A stretch of 34,735 nucleotides of DNA. It comes from Chara braunii (taxonomy: Eukaryota > Streptophyta > Charophyceae > Charales > Characeae). The notes under the pieces were generated by a model. That model made no database searches. It was not told the DNA's origin and saw nothing but the letters and a program-made list of their open reading frames with translations. Below are positions 8,480 through 19,315 of the stretch, piece after piece. A program made the translations under genes and the position numbers. Positions within the stretch are counted from its first letter, which is position 1. Each line of letters starts with the position of its first letter. The stretch is taken from contig BFEA01000047.1 in assembly GCA_003427395.1 (NCBI GenBank), forward strand, positions 2,083,259 to 2,117,993, in the 5' to 3' direction.

Positions 8480-11470
8480 CGTAATGACATGTGATGTTCC
8501 GGATGATCTTTTCCTTCATGTGCATGTGCTTTACGTTAGTTTAGCCATTCATTGTCATGTTCCTACTTGGTGTAATGTTCCGGATGATCTTCCCCCTATG
8601 TGCATGTGATTTTCATCTAGTTCTAACATTTCTTTGTCATATTCCTACTTGGTGTAATATTCCGGATGATCTTCCCCCTATGTGCATGTGATTTCAATCT
8701 AGTTCTAACATCTCTTTGTCTTGTTCATACTTGGTGTGATGTTCCGGATGATCTTTCCCTTCATGTAAATATGCCTTTCATTAGTCTAGCATCTCTTTGT
8801 CTTGTTCATATTTGGTATGATGTTCCGGATGATCTTTCCCTGCATGTACATTTGTCTTTCATTAGTCGAGCATCTCTTTGTCTTGTTCATATTTAGTGTG
8901 ATGTTCCGGATGATCTTTCTCATCATGTACATATGTTTTTCATTAGTCTAACATCTCTTTGTCTTGTTTATACTTCGTGTGAAGTTCCGGATGATCTTTC
9001 CCTTCATATGCATGTGCTTCATTAGTCTTGCCACTCATTGTCATGTTCCTACTTGGTGAGGTGTTCCGGATGATCTTCCTTCTGTATGCATGTGCTTCCT
9101 TCATTTGTTCTAGCTTCTCATTGACATATTCATATACATCGTGATGTTCCGGATCTTACTTAGATGATCTCTCTTCTATATGCATGTGTTTTTCATTAGC
9201 TCTAGCCTCTCATTGTCATGCTCATTGTGATGTTCCGAATCTTACTTAGATGATATCTCGTTGTAGTGCATGTACTCTCCACTAGTCTAGTTTCTCATTG
9301 TCAAGTTCATGGTCCGGATCTTTACTTAGTTGATCTCTTCTCCTTGTACATGTACTTTCCACTAGTCTAGTGTCTCCTTGTCAAATTCGTATTCCGGATC
9401 TTTACATAGTTGGTCTTTTTTTTTTTTTTTTGTGCTTTCCACTAGTCTAGTCTCTCATTGTTCAGTTCATGGTCCAATTCTTTACTTTGTTGAAGTCTTC
9501 TTTTTGTGCATGTGTTTTCAATAGTCCAACCTCTCCTTGTCAAAGTTCAAGTTGGATGTAATGTTCCGGATCTTTACTTAGTTGATCTCTTCTCTTTGTG
9601 CATGTGCGTTCAATAGTCTAGCCTCTCATTGTCAAGTTCATGTTATGTTCCGGATCTGTACTTAGTTAGTCTCTTCTCTTTGTGCATGTGTTTTCACTAG
9701 TCTAGCCTCTCCTTGTCAAAATTCATGTTTGATGTGATCTTTCGGATCTTTACTTAGTTGAGCTCTACTCCTTGTAGATGTGCTTCCACTACTCTAGTCT
9801 CCCATTGTCGAGTTCAAGTTTGATGTGATGTGCCGGATCTTTACTTAGTTGACCTCTTCTCTTTGTGCATGTGCTTTCTATAGTCTAGCCTCTCCTTGTT
9901 TAAGTTCATGTTCGATGTGATGTTCCGGATCTTTACTTAGTTGATCTCTCCTTGTTGTGCATGTACTCACCACTAGTCTAGTCTCTCATTGTCAAGTTTA
10001 TGGTCCGGATCTTTACTTTGTTGAACTCTTCTCTTTGTGCATGTGCTTTCAATAGTGTAGCCTCTCCTTGTCAAAGTTCAAGTTGGATGTGATGTTCCAG
10101 AGCTTTACTTAGCTGATCTCTTCTCTTTGTGCATGTGCTTTCAATAGTCTAGCCTCTCCTTGTCGAAGTTCAAGTTGGATGTGACGTTCCGGATCTTTAC
10201 TTAGTTGATCTCTCCTTGTTGTGCATGTACTCTCCAGTAGTCTAGTCTCTCATTGTCAAATTCATGGTCCGGATCTTTACTTTGTTGAACTCTTCTCTTT
10301 GTGCATGTGCTTTCAATAGTCTAGCCTCTCCTTCTCAAAGTTAAAGTTGGATGTGATGTTCTGGATCTTTACTTATTTTATCTCTTCTCTTTGTGCATGT
10401 GCTTTCAATAGTCTTACCTCTCCTTGTCAAATTCAAGTTGGATATGATGTTCTGGATCTTTACTTAGTTGATCTCTATTTGTTGTGCATGTACTCTCCAC
10501 CAGTCTAGTCTCTCATTGTCAAGTTCATGGTCCGGATTTTTACTTTGTTGAACTGTTTTCTTTGTGCATGTGTTTTCAATAGTCTAACCACTCCTTGTCA
10601 AAGTTCAAGTTGGATGTGATATTCCGGATCTTTACTTAGTTGATCTCTTCTCTTTGTGCATGTGCTTTCAATAGTCTAGCCTCTCATTGTCAAGTTCATG
10701 TTATGTTCCGGATCTGTATTTAGTTAGTCTCTTCTCTTTGTGCATGTACTTCTACTAGTCTAGCCTCTGCTTGTCAAAGTTCATGTTTAATGTGATGTTC
10801 CGGATCTTTACTTAGTTGAGCTCTCCTTCATGTGCATGTGCCTTCCATTAGTCTAGCCTCTCATTGTGAAGTTCATGTTCCAGATCTCTACTTAATCAGT
10901 CTCTTCTGTTTGTGCATGTGTCCTCCATTAGTCTAGCCTCTCCTTGTCAAGTTCATGTTCCGGATCTTTACTTAGTTAGTCTCTTCTCTTTGTGCATGTG
11001 CCTCTACTAGTCTAGCCTCTCCTTGTCAAAGTTCATATCTGATGTGACGTTCCGGATCTTTACTTAGTTGAGCTCTCCTCCTTGTGCATGTGTTTCCACT
11101 ACTAGTCTCTCATTGTCAAATTCAAGTTTGATGTGATGTCCCGGATCTTTACTTAGTGGTCTCTTCTCTTTGTGCTTGTGTTTTCCTCTATTGTAGTCTC
11201 TCATTGACAAGTTCATGTTTTGTGTGGGATCTTTGCTTAGTTAGTCTCTTCTCTTTGTGCATGTGTTTCCACTAGTCTAGTCTCTCATTGTCAATTTCAT
11301 GTTTGATGTGATGTTCCGGATATTTACTTAGTTGGTCTCTTCTCTTTGTGCATGTGCCTTTCACTAGTCTAGCCCCTCATTGTCACAGTTCATGTTTGAT
11401 GTGATGTTCCGGATCTTGTTTAGATGATCTTCTTCCCTATGAGTACGTGTTTTTCATTGGTCCAGCTTCT
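8480..11470 (+). repeat. Second satellite array, about 82-100-bp units
   Basis: About 3 kb of degenerate units sharing TTCCGGATC, TGTGCATGTG, AGTCTAG and CTCATTGTCA or CTCCTTGTCA. The first part (about 8498-9070) uses GGATGATCTT with a period near 82; later units use GGATCTTTACTTAGTTGA and are longer. No gene is embedded; one 76-codon frame at 8666 is a product of the repeat. Whether this array belongs to the LTR or to the internal region cannot be decided without the missing end of the 3' LTR. Confidence 0.9.
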
Positions 11471-11571
11471 CATTGTCATGTAATTCCGAGATATACTTAT
11501 TCAATCTATCACTATGGGACGGGTGATCGACGCTTGGTTGCTGCTACGCGGAACTGATTTGATTCGGAGTG

Positions 11572-11723
<152 letters not shown>

Positions 11724-14671
11724 ATCTCCCCCCCTCTCTCTCTCCTTCTCCATCTCCCCCTTTTCCTCTTTCCCCCTCTAAGACCCCTCTTTCGTCCCCT
11801 CTTTATCACCTCGCCTCCTCTCCCCCTCTCTCCAGTCCCCTCACTTGGCATATGACTTACCCCTTCTCCCCTCACTTGGAAACATTGTCAGGGTACGGAC
11901 GGTAAATGAAATCAGACTTCACTTGGTGGAGAAAGAGGGCAAGGGGAGGATAGTCGGTCCCTTGTGCCACCAAGGAGGCAAAAGGGAAATGACGTTTGAA
12001 AAAGTGGGAGAAAGGCGGAATCCGGAAGAGAACATAAGTTGAAAGTGAGGTCAGTTTTACTCAACCATTTCCTCGACTTCATGGCTATGAGAAGAGGATG
12101 GGCTGATTGAACAACAAAAAGGGAACAAAGTATAACCAAAGAACATGGAAAGGATAGGCATGTGGGAAGGGCTATGTGTTGACCCCCAATGGGGGACATT
12201 GTATGAATTTTCTTGCTTGTGTGGGATTGGGCAGGTGAGTAACGGCTACAAATGCCTTGAGCGAGATAGGGGCGAGAGGAACTGGGCATCAAGAGGAAAA
12301 GGAAAAGGGGACGAAGGGGCTTCGAGACCCTTGACATAGAGTCAACCCATGAAAATGACTTTTGCGCTTGAGACTTGGAAATGTGATTGAGAGTGCAATC
12401 GTGCCAAGGAAAATGTGATGTTGTGTGTGCATGCATATGATGACCACGAAAAGACTAAGGGGCCTGCTTCAATAAGGTGGGAAGCAAATTGTGAGATCCG
12501 ATGAATGCGTAGAGGCGAAGGAGAGAACGGCTCCGCCGCACCCCGATGACGTCATATAACCAAAATGTTTAAGGAAATGATGTGTGGCCTAAGGATGACG
12601 CTTAGCCTACGCACAAGAGAAGAGAAACACTTAAAGTATTCTTGGACTGCCTACGTATTGGAAGGACCAATCGCATGAAAACACTACAAATAATAAAAAG
12701 AAAATCAGCGTTGCGGGACGACCAGCGAGACTACTACCCGGCGTGAGGGCTGAGCTACATCCCCGATGTCAAAGCTCTCTCGCGCGATGACCCACTCCCA
12801 TCCGTCTCAAAGCACTAGGTGGGGGTGACCTTGGGACGAACGGCCCGCGCCCCGAGCACGAGCGTGGGCGGGCCGAGCCAACTGGGACCCGCAGTGGGGT
12901 CGACTAAGGCTCGAAAGTCTACCGGGGTTTGGCCCTACAAAAATGGTGGAGGTGACGGGCAGGGGGTTAGAATGACGCTTGCGATCCAGAGGGGGGCGCC
13001 CGACGCATTGACGTATACATAACCCAAGATAAGAAAAATGGACTTGTGTTTGCTCTTTCCCATGTAAGAAATCAGATTTGAGAGTGGTTGGGCGCATGGC
13101 ATAGCCAGGCCTGGAGGTATAACATGCATGTTATGCACTTGATCAATCGTTCCTTTGAGGAATGACTCTAGCCGTCCTTCGTCCGATGTTGGTGTTCGCC
13201 AGTCCAGGGAAGCCTTGAGAAAGTCGCAGGTCAACCCTTCCTCTTCGTATGAAAGAAGGGCACCGATTACCTGGCAGATGGTTGGCGCTTGGCTTAGGCC
13301 ATGTTCCAATGAAAATCCCGCGGCGGAGTGATCCGACCAAACGGGTGCCCTCCTATCTTCTTCTTTGAGCCCAGTGGGCTCATGCACTTTGGACTTTTTT
13401 TTGAAATGTTTGAAGGAACCTACTTGAACTCAACGGGTCACCAAGAAGGAACAATCCTACCCTATGAAAGGACAGACAAGTGAAGAGAAGGGAAATGAAG
13501 GGAGTTGCTAGACTCAAAGGAAAACTAGCTCACCCTTGAAGATTCTCACGAAAAGGAACCAACCACTATGTATGAAAGTAGGGGGAGTAGCACCCATTGT
13601 CCAGAGAGAAAATCTGTGAGTTATGGGTAGGAAGCGCGGGGTGCACCAAGGGAATGACACTTGTACTATGTGTGTCCCACTTGGGACTTGTGTTTGCATG
13701 ATAGGATTCGAGCGTCCTGCCTTTCGGAAGGAAAATATTGGTCTGCACCGGCCAGTGCGGGTTGTGAAACGTCGTTCTCTTTTGTAGGCTGCCGTGTGTT
13801 CGTATGTGGAGGTCAGACCACCGAGCTGTCGGACGAGAGTTTGTCACGTCGGTTGATTAGTAGCATTCTTGTTCGAGCGGTGACGGGCTTCGGCTCGATG
13901 ATATGCTGGACGGGGTGTGAAATCTCCTCAGGCGGGACTTAGTCTGTTGGCTGGCGGAGGGAGTACCTCTGCATGCGGACAAAGACGGAGCCTCAGAGGC
14001 GATTAGTAGCCTTTCGTAGCATGGAGTTGGGAAAGGCTGATTCTTGTCGGACCGATGGAAGTGAATGCCCGGACGACTGACTTTGTCCGTATATTTAGGC
14101 ACTCGAGGTAACCCTCGGTGTCGGTATGGATGTGCAAAGCGGCAAAACGGGATGGGGTATTCTGGGTAAAGAGGAAAGAGCGAATGCCTTGCCGAGACCT
14201 GGGTACCGCCCTCGCGACAGTTAAATTGCGTTTGCGATACGGGATAAAACTCTACCAATAGTACCAGCGGAGAGACCATATTGGGATGGCCGGTGAGGAG
14301 ATGAACGACCCGTATTTGAGATTGCCTGATTTTTTTTATGTGTTCCCCCTCTGTAAAATTTGATTGAGCTTGGATTGTTGGACGGGACATATTTCTAAGT
14401 CTATCCCCCCCCCCATCTAAGTCCGCACGAGTGAGACATGATAGGAAGGAAGGAGGATAGAGGTCAATTGGAATGGAACCAAGAGAAAGAATGTGGGCAA
14501 ATGGATGGCCGGCCGAGGGAATTATGAGGAGGTACTTAGAAATGGGGAGGTAAAATAAGGAGACGTTGATGAGGAGTCTGAAATAATTATCATCTAGGAC
14601 AAGGGTTGACCTGACCAAAAGGATCGGTTGGTGCCTTTTTATGAAAATAGGGGTCGGGTGCTGAAAACAAG
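11724..14671 (+). other. Probable internal leader of the giant element, no gene seen
   Basis: About 2.9 kb with no recognisable domain on either strand. It should contain the junction of LTR and primer-binding site if the LTR reaches this far, but I found no convincing site for tRNA-Asp, tRNA-Met or tRNA-Lys. TTGACA at 12330-12335 copies the outer LTR's terminal bases but is not followed by TGG. A 253-codon minus-strand frame (13857-14618) begins with TTG and has no recognisable content. Confidence 0.5.
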
Positions 14672-15397
14672 ATGGCGCGATGGTTGTCTTCCCCGATCTA
14701 TACTAGCGGCCCGGAAATGCTTGTAGATGTAAAGGATGGGGTATCGGTCGTCTTCCCAGAAAATGGGACGTGGGCGGACCTTGACGAGGTTGCTTTCCTT
14801 TGGATAGAAACAATATGGACTAATGTCAGCTTGACGAGGTTGTCACAATGTTTAATGGATTTGGAATTCCGAGGGACAGTGGAAGCCCGGAGGTGGGTCT
14901 ACTTGTCGCAAGATGGGGAGAAAGCTATGATAGTAGAGTTAGCACTTGGGAATACACCGGACGAGTTGTTTAGGAAGGCAGAAACAAAGGTTGTGTGGGC
15001 TGCATGTCAACGGAGAGAAATGGAAATGGAAAGGGTAGACGTACGGGTGGAATTTGGGGATAGAGGAAGTATGAGGCGACCCGTAAGAACCATGCGATGT
15101 GTGCTGTCCCCCTTCCTAATGAATGCGGTTTTCGGAACCCGGAGCAGGCTAGTACGGATATGCCAGTCCATGACGAACCTCAGGCTATACCAATGCGCTA
15201 GGCAAGATTTTTTTCGGTTATCAGTAGAGATGGGGCCATTCGAGGGGAACTGGGCGGAGGAGCTGGCCGAGATACTAAACTGCCTTAGCATAGACAATAT
15301 CTTTGTCCCTAGCGCTGTGCATTGGGGGATTGTCTACAGGAATGTGGCAATAGGGGAGACGTTTCTAGATGGGGTAAGAGAGCTGGTATACGACTAG
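14672..15397 (+). CDS. Accessory ORF copy A, unknown family
   Basis: Intact 241-residue ORF starting with AACAAGATGG, a good plant start context also seen at copy C. I do not recognise the family. Visible features: a hydrophobic strand FLWIETIW near residue 45, a central segment with RVEFGD and CVLSPFLMNAVFGTRSRL (about 130-165), MGPFEGNWAEELAEIL (about 187-202), and a C-terminus GETFLDGVRELVYD. There is no zinc-binding cysteine cluster, membrane segment or known catalytic motif. The corresponding blocks recur in copies B, C, D and E. It is the first of four tandem copies and lies upstream of gag. After its TAG stop the same frame continues for ten strongly acidic residues (EDDLSDEDED) before TAA; the other copies also end in acidic tails, so the TAG may be a recent mutation of CAG. 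A structural or RNA-binding role in the particle is only a guess. Confidence 0.65.
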   Translation: MARWLSSPIYTSGPEMLVDVKDGVSVVFPENGTWADLDEVAFLWIETIWTNVSLTRLSQCLMDLEFRGTVEARRWVYLSQDGEKAMIVELALGNTPDELFRKAETKVVWAACQRREMEMERVDVRVEFGDRGSMRRPVRTMRCVLSPFLMNAVFGTRSRLVRICQSMTNLRLYQCARQDFFRLSVEMGPFEGNWAEELAEILNCLSIDNIFVPSAVHWGIVYRNVAIGETFLDGVRELVYD

Positions 15398-15486
15398 GAG
15401 GACGACTTAAGTGATGAAGACGAAGATTAAGAGATAGAGGATTGAGACTTCTAAGAGGGGTGGGGTAACTTAACTTAAGGGAACGG

Positions 15487-16023
15487 GTGACCTTGTATTG
15501 TGCACGAAAGGGAAAGATGACTAGAGAAGAAAGGATGATGGAATACACCTTCAAAGGCTGGGAGCCACGGCGACTCAAAGGAGGAATAGAAATGCAGGCC
15601 CGAACCCGAAAAGAAGGCAAGCGGTTCACCAACGAGGGATGGGACGAAGTTAGTAGCAGAGTTGTGATGGGAGGATGGAAAGAACTTAAGGCTCCAAGTG
15701 TACGGATAACGACCTGGGTACCGGAGTTCATAGCCGAGTGGTTTGGGGGGTTTGAGCACATTCTAGAAGTTGCCGACTCCATGAGGAAGGTGCATATAGA
15801 GTGTGCCTGACCGACTGAGGAGTTCTATAGGCTGTCATTGAAATATGGGCCCTTCTACAGAGATAAAGCCGAGGAACTCATCATCGTCCTAAGAATAGGC
15901 AGGTATGACCGCCTAGAGGTAGAGGCGGAGTTTTGGGACACCATAGTTAGCCGGGAGGCGGCGGCCGCACCCTCCTACGTAGACGATGTCCTTAAACTAT
16001 TTGAGGTACGATGGTTCGACTGA
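15487..16023 (+). pseudogene. Accessory ORF copy B, 5'-truncated, one stop
   Basis: About 178 codons in one frame with a TGA at 15808-15810. It matches only the C-terminal two thirds of the family: GGWKELKAP and VPEFIAEWFGG (GGWMEFRAP and FMIDLVFGS in copy D), then YGPFYRDKAEELI (HGPFWGNRAHELL in D), then PSYVDDVLKLFEV (ATYVDDLHQLYEL in C). The N-terminal part with the SLP motif is absent, and only 89 bases separate it from copy A. The TGA fits CGA (Arg) with one transition. It is probably a dead tandem duplicate, unless it was expressed as a fusion with copy A, which the frame does not support. Confidence 0.6.
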
Positions 16024-16329
16024 ATGAGGCCAAGGGATCGAACACCGTGAAAAAGCCTGAGTATGGAGGGTGTTTGTGAATTGAGGTGTAACATAAGAAA
16101 GAGAGTGTGTACATTAGGCCGTAGATGGTGCATAAGAATCGAAACAAGGGGGAAGTGGCAGCAACCGAAAAATGGGGGGGGGATAAAATTGAGCGTGTAT
16201 GAGTTGGGGATAGCGGCAAAAATCAGTGTACGATAAGTAGGGAGGGCTGAAAGACTAAAACACGAAAGACATGGAATCTCAGTGAGTGCAGCAATCAGAC
16301 TGAGAAAGCAGAAAAGGAGACATTGCAAG

Positions 16330-17121
16330 ATGGTCCGACGAATGATATTTTGGGAGGATAGACCTCGTGGGATCCTGCCACCAAGAATATCAGAAGGCAG
16401 GGTCGAAATAAGCCTACCGGCAAGAAATGAGGTAAGCAATCCGGTAATGGACTGGGTAGGGGTAGAGTTGGTGGAAGATACGGTGTACCTAGTAGTTGAG
16501 CTGGAATGGCGTGCGAGAGGGGAGTTCGGGGGCATAGACCTGAACCTCCCAAGGCGTGTACATGCGACAGGATCCTTACACCTGTCGGAAGAGGGATGGC
16601 GGACCTTTGGGATTGCCTCGGCTTCCGGGCATGACCCCGTGCGAATGGTCGAAGGGGCATGGCAAATAACCTGGCGGGAGGGGTTTGAGTTTGCAGACCC
16701 TGAACGAGATGACGTGACTGCGGAGGTAAAAGTCGCCGCGGCGGGGGTTTTTGAGCTGCCAAATAAGGTCGTACGAATGATTCTACCACCCTTCCTGCTA
16801 AGACGAATGGGAGGCATAGAACGAGTGGAGCAGGCGGTGACTGCCGTAACTAGGTTAAATCTTGACGAAGCATTAATGTATCGAGAATACTATCGGGCCT
16901 TCCTAGAGATGGGGTCTTTTGGGGACGAACAGGGGCGCGAGGTGCTTTGCATTCTACGAGGAGTAGCAAATACTAGGCCGGGAGTCCCACAGATAAGTGA
17001 TGAGACCATGTGGAGAGTCATCCGGCAGGAGGTAGGTCGGGGCGCGACCTACGTAGATGATCTCCACCAGTTGTACGAGCTGCCAGAGGGGGCTACTACT
17101 CCCAGGGGTATGGAAGGATAG
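16330..17121 (+). CDS. Accessory ORF copy C, unknown family
   Basis: Intact ORF of 263 residues from ATG 16330. The frame is open further upstream, but this ATG has the CAAGATGG context shared with copy A. It is the most complete copy: a basic start, VEISLP (about residue 25), LVVELEW (about 56), a W-rich middle, FELPNKVVRMILPPFLLRRMGG (about 140-160), MGSFGDEQGREVLCIL (about 195), then GATYVDDLHQLYELPEG near the end. Function is unknown. It is followed after about 120 bases by copy D. Absence of stops in an otherwise heavily mutated element suggests that this ORF was under selection until late, or simply chance survival. Confidence 0.65.
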   Translation: MVRRMIFWEDRPRGILPPRISEGRVEISLPARNEVSNPVMDWVGVELVEDTVYLVVELEWRARGEFGGIDLNLPRRVHATGSLHLSEEGWRTFGIASASGHDPVRMVEGAWQITWREGFEFADPERDDVTAEVKVAAAGVFELPNKVVRMILPPFLLRRMGGIERVEQAVTAVTRLNLDEALMYREYYRAFLEMGSFGDEQGREVLCILRGVANTRPGVPQISDETMWRVIRQEVGRGATYVDDLHQLYELPEGATTPRGMEG

Positions 17122-17239
17122 TGAGACTAGAAAAGAGGAAAGAAAAATCGAAGGACAAAGAGGACAGTAGGTGGGCAGTTTCTGGGGATTGGTTGTAACT
17201 CTTTCTATGTGGACTATGCAGGGAATCACCAAGGCAACG

Positions 17240-18055
17240 ATGGCAGCAAGACGTGAGCGAATGGAATGCCAGCCTCGTGTGCGAATGGAACGCCAGCCCG
17301 GGTACCCCGGACCGCCTTGGAATAATGGTGGACGTTGGCAAGTATCCCTCCCGTCGAGTTCTACCTATCGGGGATTCGACATAGAATGGCGGGCTGTGAC
17401 TTTGGGACGGGACGCCGCCTTCATGTTGGTAGAATGTCGGTGGACAGGGATGAGACTCAATCGAGGATCCGGGGACGATCTGTATTCCAATCTGGAAGTT
17501 ACCACGACCATGTATCTGCCTGAGATCGGCTGACACTCGTTAGGGGTAGAAATAACACAAGGTCATGAGCTGGCACCGGTCTTTCGAAGGACCGCCCGGA
17601 CGTTGACCCGGATAGGACAATCAGTCAGGGGTAGAAGGAACGTGGGCTTATTTGCCCGGGTGGAAATGGGAGGTTGGATGGAGTTCAGGGCACCGACCAC
17701 GCCACTGAGATGCCGAGTGCCCCGTTTTATGATAGACCTCGTCTTCGGAAGCCTCACAAGGGCGCAGGAGCTGGTAGACTCAGCGATAGTCTGGGCAGGC
17801 CACTTTCCCTCCCCTACCATTGGGATGTTCTACGATGTCGGTGTGGAGCATGGGCCGTTCTGGGGAAACAGGGCCCACGAGTTACTGGAAGTCATCCACA
17901 TCCTAATGTTTAGGGCGCCACGGCTAGACTGGGCGGGATGCCAACGCATAATCAGGAGGGAAATTGAGATAGGAGAGAGTTATTTAGCAGGGGTGGCTGA
18001 ACTATTCGAGGAGCCGACCGAACCAGAAGAGCCGCGAGGGCGAGAGCGGGACTAG
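17240..18055 (+). pseudogene. Accessory ORF copy D, one in-frame stop
   Basis: Single frame of 272 codons from ATG 17240 (another in-frame ATG at 17216) with one TGA at 17531-17533. By comparison with copy C (EEGWRTFGI), the stop replaces a tryptophan, a single G-to-A change of TGG. Family blocks are all present: WQVSLP (about residue 33), FMLVECRW, GGWMEFRAPTTPLR, FMIDLVFGSLTRAQELV, HGPFWGNRAHELLEVI and GESYLAGVAELFEEP, then a proline/glutamate-rich tail PTEPEEPRGRERD. Function is unknown. It is the last of the four tandem copies; the gag region starts about 465 bases downstream. Confidence 0.6.
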
Positions 18056-18520
18056 CATCCGCAGGCGGGTCAATAGGGCAGATCGAGTATAGTTCGCTGC
18101 GTACAGAAGTTCGCTGATGGGAATAAGAAAGGGGCCTCGGGCCTGGATGGCTAAAACCCACTAAAAAAACAAAGAAGGGGGCAGACTCCTAATGATTGAC
18201 CATAACCCTGAGGGTCAAAAATAGGAAATGTTGCTGGGGAAGACTTCCCCTAACAGGATGCCTAACCCGGACTCCCTCGCATCGACCGACGGGACAAGGG
18301 CACTACAAACCAGCTTGTGATAAAGGAAGCCAAGTCACGTTCATAGCTCGGTTGGGCGGCAGGGCCAGTCGTGGCTCCTCCTTAAGGAAGGGCAATCAGG
18401 AAACGAGGATAGGAAAGGGGGCTATAAAGATAAGCCAACACAGCTGGGAGCCCAAGGAACCTAAATACCTCGCATTGCGTGTGTCCTAGGAATTCTTTGG
18501 CTTATGTAGAACTAGGCAAA
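18056..18520 (+). other. Spacer between copy D and gag, no gene seen
   Basis: The spacer has no recognisable domain. A 97-codon frame at 18196-18489 has unremarkable composition and does not resemble the accessory family or gag. Confidence 0.5.
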
Positions 18521-19315
18521 ATGGCAACGGAGGAGGAGACAGATAACCGTAAGAGTGAAGGAGAACCAAGCTTAGGAGGCAGTGCCGCACAAAGCGAAGG
18601 GGGGAGAGAAGGACAGAGAATCAATACATCCGGATGGTACCAAGGGGAACCGGAAGGAAATCTCCACAGGAGAGAGCTCGAGGAAAGCCGGAGGAAGCAG
18701 GCAGAGGACTCAGGAGACCAAGGAGGACAGAAATAAGGATAGGACAAGCCCCCGAAACTCGAAAGGAGCCATGTCTGAGAAAGTAAGGGTCACGGATGCG
18801 AGGCGCAAACTAGCCAAGATAGAAAAGATGACCGCGGAATACAAGGAAAGATTGATTGAGGAAATGATGACTGCGAACGAAGAAGGCCCTCTGCAGGAGG
18901 AACCTTGGGACGAATGGAAAGCCAGTCGAGGGGGGACTGGACAAAGGGATAAAGGTAGTGACCGTGGGGGAAGGTCGAGCAAGAGAAGGAAAGAGAGACA
19001 GAACTCTCCGGGGATGGAATCAGAAAAGACTACGACTCTGCAAGCCGTGGATAGTAGGGTTAACCGCCTGCCGACCACGCCAGCAGTAGCACGAGGATGC
19101 GAAGGACTTTGGAGCCTTAGGGAAAGAGTGTGGGATGGTTTGACCCGGAAGGAACTATGAAAACCAGGGAGGGACAGAAGGCCGGCAAGGAAGGTCCGGA
19201 TAACAGTATGGCAGGCGAGGCCAGCAGCTCCGAGGGCGGCCTTAAGAAGATAGTGTCGTCCCTCGCGTGAGCATTAAACAAAAATTGAAGCTACCTAGCG
19301 GATGCTAAGGAAAAA
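18521..19315 (+). pseudogene. gag: Decayed N-terminal gag region
   Basis: From ATG 18521 the frame gives a charged, serine/glycine-rich segment beginning MATEEETDNRKSEGE and stopping at 18734-18736. A second frame (open to 19160) continues with similar charged composition, including a likely short coiled coil (ARRKLAKIEKMTAEYKERL), so a frameshift lies in about 18600-18750. A third stretch, in frame with the main gag ORF, runs from ATG 19157 and is broken by TGA at 19268-19270 and 19286-19288; both could derive from CGA. It leads directly into the capsid-like part at 19316. Charged, disordered N-termini are usual for Gag of this kind. The exact original start is uncertain. Confidence 0.5.

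Noticed and set aside
12994-13012. GGGCGCCCGACGC as a tRNA-Lys primer-binding site
   Set aside because: Only the first 10 or so bases resemble such a site, it lacks the initial T, and no LTR-like end with CA precedes it.
13857-14618. 253-codon minus-strand frame
   Set aside because: Unusually long for chance, but it opens with TTG, its first Met is far inside, and its composition shows no domain. It lies in the element's non-coding leader. Kept only as a remark.
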